Origin: Daphnia carinata
Taxonomy: Eukaryota > Arthropoda > Branchiopoda > Diplostraca > Daphniidae
NCBI RefSeq assembly: GCF_022539665.2
Contig: NC_081334.1
Location: 5,054,424-5,118,423, forward strand
Length of the DNA: 64,000 nt
Direction of reading: 5' to 3'
The notes under the pieces: generated by a model
Told to the model about the DNA's origin: nothing
The model's database searches: none
What the model saw: the letters and a program-made list of their open reading frames with translations, nothing else
Translations under genes and position numbers: made by a program
Shown: positions 62,871 through 64,000 of the stretch, one piece after another
Layout: every line of letters begins with the position of its first letter
Position numbering within the stretch: position 1 is the stretch's first letter

Positions 62871-64000
62871 TTAAAACTGGGAGTATGACGGCCACGACTC
62901 ATTGCTGGGTGCATTGTTGTTATGTGTTATCGTCGAATCCCACAAACCATTGTTGTTTACAAGTCCAAGATTCGGCGTCTGTTGCGGGTTGGTCATAGCC
63001 ATGTTTGGCGAACCGTTGTGAAGCAAAGGCTCTTGATTCCGCCGCTGTTGTTGTCTCGACACTTCGAACCAATGAGGAACCGACCACGGTGAAAAAACGC
63101 GATTCATTGGATTCGTATTGTTTAGCGTTTGTAACAATGAAGCCGGGGGACTTGCTTGGACTTCTGGCCATACGTCAGGCGCCGTCGCAGATGAATACGA
63201 ACTACTGGCAGGCCACATGGAACTGCCAATGTTGGTCGATTCTGTATAATCGCAAGTCAGTCGCGGCAATCCCAACCAATCGCGCGATTCTAGTTGCTGT
63301 TCATGTTGGTTTCGATCGTGCGGAGATCTACTGCGGCCGTCGGGCCACCAAGCGCCAGACTGGGCCGATGCTTGGCTGGTGGACGACGACAGATTGTACC
63401 ACGGTTGACTGTCCGTGTTCCATGTTGACGAAGATGGTGACGATGGCGGTGGCGAGCCTTTCTCTCTGGGATGTCGATATCCAATCGGTTTGGGCAACAC
63501 CGTGTGCTCTTCTGGGACGCGTCGGACTTCAGGTATGATTTTTCCTACAGGTGGTTGGGGACGGTTGGTTGTCTGCTGTAGTAAAGGAGTGACAGGGGTT
63601 TTAACTAAAGGTTTATTGTGCGTTCGTGGTTGCCAAACAGACGCCACAGGGGTTGTTGTTGTACTGGTGATGACTGTTGTTGCCGCAATTTCAGTCACTT
63701 TCTTAGAAGCCTCTACATTGGTAACGTTGGTTGATGTTGCCACGGCAGCCACTGGCGGTTTATTAGAGCTCTTGGGCGGCGCTGGAGGATTTTTCGATTT
63801 ATGAACGTTCGGCGTGACCGTTTTGTTGCGGTTGTTTGAAGGAACCGAAGAACTCCGTCCGCGTTTTCCACTCGGCTCATCATCGGCTGTTTTTATTTCT
63901 TGGGCATTTGAAGCTTGTTGTGACGCAACAGCTAGGATGGAAGGGGCTGCAGTGGCAATGGGGGAAGAAGTAGCGGGCGAAGCAGCATTCGCAACAGCCT
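62871..64000 (-). CDS. 3' exon of an unrecognised Ser/Pro/Thr-rich protein (5' end outside window)
   Basis: One frame stays open from the window edge to the stop TAA at 62871-62873, about 376 residues. It is basic and Ser/Ala-rich at first (SGKRGRSSSVPSNNRNKTV), then Pro/Thr-rich (PPAPPKSSNKPP, a Thr run), then Trp-spotted, Gln/Asn-rich sequence (SGAWWPDGRSRSP, FSPWSVPHWFEVSRQQQRR) ending ESWPSYSQF. There is no folded domain, membrane segment or zinc motif. The look is of a disordered tail of an RNA-binding or scaffold protein, but I cannot name it. The weak internal splice-like sites do not break the frame, so a single exon is the simplest reading. Confidence 0.7.
   Translation of the reverse strand, partial: AVANAASPATSSPIATAAPSILAVASQQASNAQEIKTADDEPSGKRGRSSSVPSNNRNKTVTPNVHKSKNPPAPPKSSNKPPVAAVATSTNVTNVEASKKVTEIAATTVITSTTTTPVASVWQPRTHNKPLVKTPVTPLLQQTTNRPQPPVGKIIPEVRRVPEEHTVLPKPIGYRHPREKGSPPPSSPSSSTWNTDSQPWYNLSSSTSQASAQSGAWWPDGRSRSPHDRNQHEQQLESRDWLGLPRLTCDYTESTNIGSSMWPASSSYSSATAPDVWPEVQASPPASLLQTLNNTNPMNRVFSPWSVPHWFEVSRQQQRRNQEPLLHNGSPNMAMTNPQQTPNLGLVNNNGLWDSTITHNNNAPSNESWPSYSQF

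Overview
The window is nuclear DNA from an arthropod, most likely a branchiopod crustacean of the Daphnia type. The gene set is animal and arthropod (LRP4, Sgf29, ND-B17, ABHD14, a crossveinless-c/DLC RhoGAP, elevenin, YIPF6). Most introns are 60-100 bases with GT..AG ends. The genus is an inference. Every gene model was built by eye from reading frames, splice signals, intron phase and recalled family motifs; no alignment was run.

Left third (1-17 kb), compact and gene-dense. The 5' half of an LRP4 gene (1-7243, minus; cut by the window edge) lies head to head with Sgf29 (7959-9143, plus), a reader subunit of the SAGA/ATAC histone acetylases. Sgf29 is tail to tail with the complex I subunit NDUFB6/ND-B17 (9247-10091, minus). 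A poorly understood exon with a PH-like end (11140-11846, minus) follows. Then comes a membrane-anchored ABHD14-type alpha/beta hydrolase (14712-15924, plus).

Middle (17-43 kb, minus) is one large gene: the DLC/crossveinless-c RhoGAP with SAM, Ser-rich, RhoGAP and START regions. It appears to have two first exons. A short form (about 1174 residues) starts at 26600. A long form (about 2173 residues) starts at 43312 and adds about 1040 disordered residues. Both join the same SAM exon in the same phase. The introns are very large for such a genome and are full of homopolymers and microsatellites, including a 219-base TC run.

43-56 kb is a gene-poor desert with long A/T and C/G runs. I see no convincing exon in it, but there are clusters of TGACGTCA and AGATGGCG words near and upstream of the long-form start.

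Right end (56-64 kb), again compact, all minus strand: a four-pass membrane protein (DUF4728/pasiflora-like), the neuropeptide precursor elevenin, the Golgi protein YIPF6, and the 3' exon of an unrecognised disordered protein running off the window. There is no sign of prokaryotic, viral or CRISPR sequence. I did not find an obviously new biological system. The strongest leads are the dual-promoter RhoGAP, a likely one-base assembly error in Sgf29, the odd A20/PH exon, and the motif clusters in the desert.
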